The notes below the pieces were generated by a model. That model had not been told where the DNA came from, ran no database searches, and saw nothing but the letters and a program-made list of their open reading frames with translations. A DNA stretch of 8,333 bases from Verrucomicrobiota bacterium (GTDB taxonomy: Bacteria > Verrucomicrobiota > Verrucomicrobiia > Opitutales > Seribacteraceae): positions 1 to 8,333 of the forward strand of contig JACNJI010000131.1 in assembly GCA_014382645.1 (NCBI GenBank). The letters run 5' to 3'. Shown piece after piece: positions 7,571-8,333 of the stretch. A program made the position numbers and the translations under genes. Each line of letters starts with the position of its first letter. Position 1 is the stretch's first letter.

Positions 7571-8333
7571 TTAAAGCAGAGTTTTGATGGCACCGAGAAA
7601 CCGATCCACGTTTTCTTCCGATGAACTGTGCCCCATTAGACCGACTCTCCAGACTTTGCCTTGAAGCGGTCCGAGCCCAGGTCCGATTTCGATTCCATGA
7701 TCGTTCAGTAGCGCGGTCCTCACGCCAGCTTCGTCCGTGCCATTGGGTACGCCCACTGCGTTCAGTTGCCAGAGTCGGTGGTCTTCCTGTGCGGTTAGGT
7801 ACAAGCCCATGTCATCAAGTCCTGCCTTCAAGCGGTTGTGGTTGCTTTCGTGTCGGTCCCAGCGATTTTCGAGCCCTTCCGTCAACGTCAGGCGAAGGGA
7901 CTCGTGCAAGGCGTAGTTCATGGAAATCGGTGCGGTATGATGGTATACGCGGGCCCCGTCACCCCAGTAGTTTGCGAGCAGGTTGACGTCGAGGTACCAA
8001 CTCCGGACTCCATTATTTCGGGCCTTTACGGCATCCATGGCCCGTTTACTCAACGAAACGGGCGCTAGACCCGGCGGGCAACTCAGGCACTTCTGTGTTC
8101 CACTGTATACCGCGTCCACTTCCCAGTCGTCGATGCGGACGGGACACCCGCCTAGGGAGGTTACGGCATCCAATATAAAAAGGGCTCCGGCGTCATGGGT
8201 CAGTTTGGCAATTTCCTCGACGGGAGTGAGGGCACCGGTAGATGTCTCGGCGTGCACGATGGCAACGAGTTTAGGATTACTAACCTTGTCCAGCGCCTCG
8301 GCGCCCTGTGCAGGTTCGATGATTCGGCCCCCA
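7571..8333 (-). CDS. Class V aminotransferase, alanine/serine-glyoxylate type (N-terminus off window)
   Basis: PLP-dependent aminotransferase resembling alanine-glyoxylate/serine-pyruvate aminotransferase, which moves the amino group of alanine or serine to glyoxylate or pyruvate. The frame is open to the right edge, so the 253 visible residues are the C-terminal two thirds of a protein of usually about 380-400. A GTG at 8257 is internal: conserved sequence ([13 protein letters not shown]) runs through it. The visible part shows the ETSTG motif; the Asp of [11 protein letters not shown] (visible residue 55), which contacts the pyridine nitrogen; and the Schiff-base lysine in SGTQK (visible residue 81) followed by [10 protein letters not shown]. 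It also shows a YHHTAPIS segment and the C-terminal [22 protein letters not shown], which closely follows what I recall of human AGXT. It is transcribed just ahead of pdxA. SerC, which supplies the PdxA substrate, is also a class V enzyme, but these motifs fit the AGXT branch better. Confidence 0.9.
   Translation of the reverse strand, partial: GGRIIEPAQGAEALDKVSNPKLVAIVHAETSTGALTPVEEIAKLTHDAGALFILDAVTSLGGCPVRIDDWEVDAVYSGTQKCLSCPPGLAPVSLSKRAMDAVKARNNGVRSWYLDVNLLANYWGDGARVYHHTAPISMNYALHESLRLTLTEGLENRWDRHESNHNRLKAGLDDMGLYLTAQEDHRLWQLNAVGVPNGTDEAGVRTALLNDHGIEIGPGLGPLQGKVWRVGLMGHSSSEENVDRFLGAIKTLL

Noticed and set aside
7571..8257. GTG at 8257 as the aminotransferase start
   Set aside because: Conserved family sequence continues in frame upstream to base 8333, and a protein starting there would lack its N-terminal third.

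Overview
The window looks like chromosomal DNA of a Gram-negative bacterium. It encodes a TolC-type outer-membrane channel, a periplasmic adaptor and MacB-type permeases, which together need an outer membrane. Base composition is moderate (roughly half G+C by eye) and Shine-Dalgarno signals are weak. The adaptor is large and resembles, from memory, those of the Planctomycetes/Verrucomicrobia group. A verrucomicrobial source is my best guess, but no marker gene confirms it. The window is densely coding: no gap exceeds about 65 bases, and I see no RNA gene, insertion sequence, CRISPR array or prophage.

Bases 1-6540 (plus strand) hold a five-gene, apparently co-transcribed ABC export system. In order it encodes a TolC-like outer-membrane channel (5' end cut by the window), an HlyD/MacA-type adaptor, a LolD/MacB-type ATPase, and two paralogous MacB/FtsX-type permeases in tandem. 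The gaps are 2, 64, 3 and 4 bases. The layout predicts an ATPase dimer under a permease pair (probably a heterodimer), joined through the adaptor to its own channel. Nothing here identifies the substrate; related systems export macrolides, peptides, lipids or siderophores.

Bases 6580-8333 (minus strand, convergent with the export operon) hold two metabolic genes. A class V aminotransferase of the alanine/serine-glyoxylate type (N-terminus cut by the right edge) is transcribed first. pdxA, for 4-hydroxythreonine-4-phosphate dehydrogenase of pyridoxal phosphate synthesis, follows after 4 bases. The 39-base junction between the convergent blocks has no convincing terminator.

The most unusual observation is in the adaptor. 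A LysM-like peptidoglycan-binding module appears to be inserted inside the first half of the biotinyl-lipoyl (barrel-sandwich) domain, splitting its usual motif. Secondary points are the permease duplication, with conserved membrane parts and divergent periplasmic parts, and cysteine pairs in the periplasmic parts of the adaptor and both permeases.
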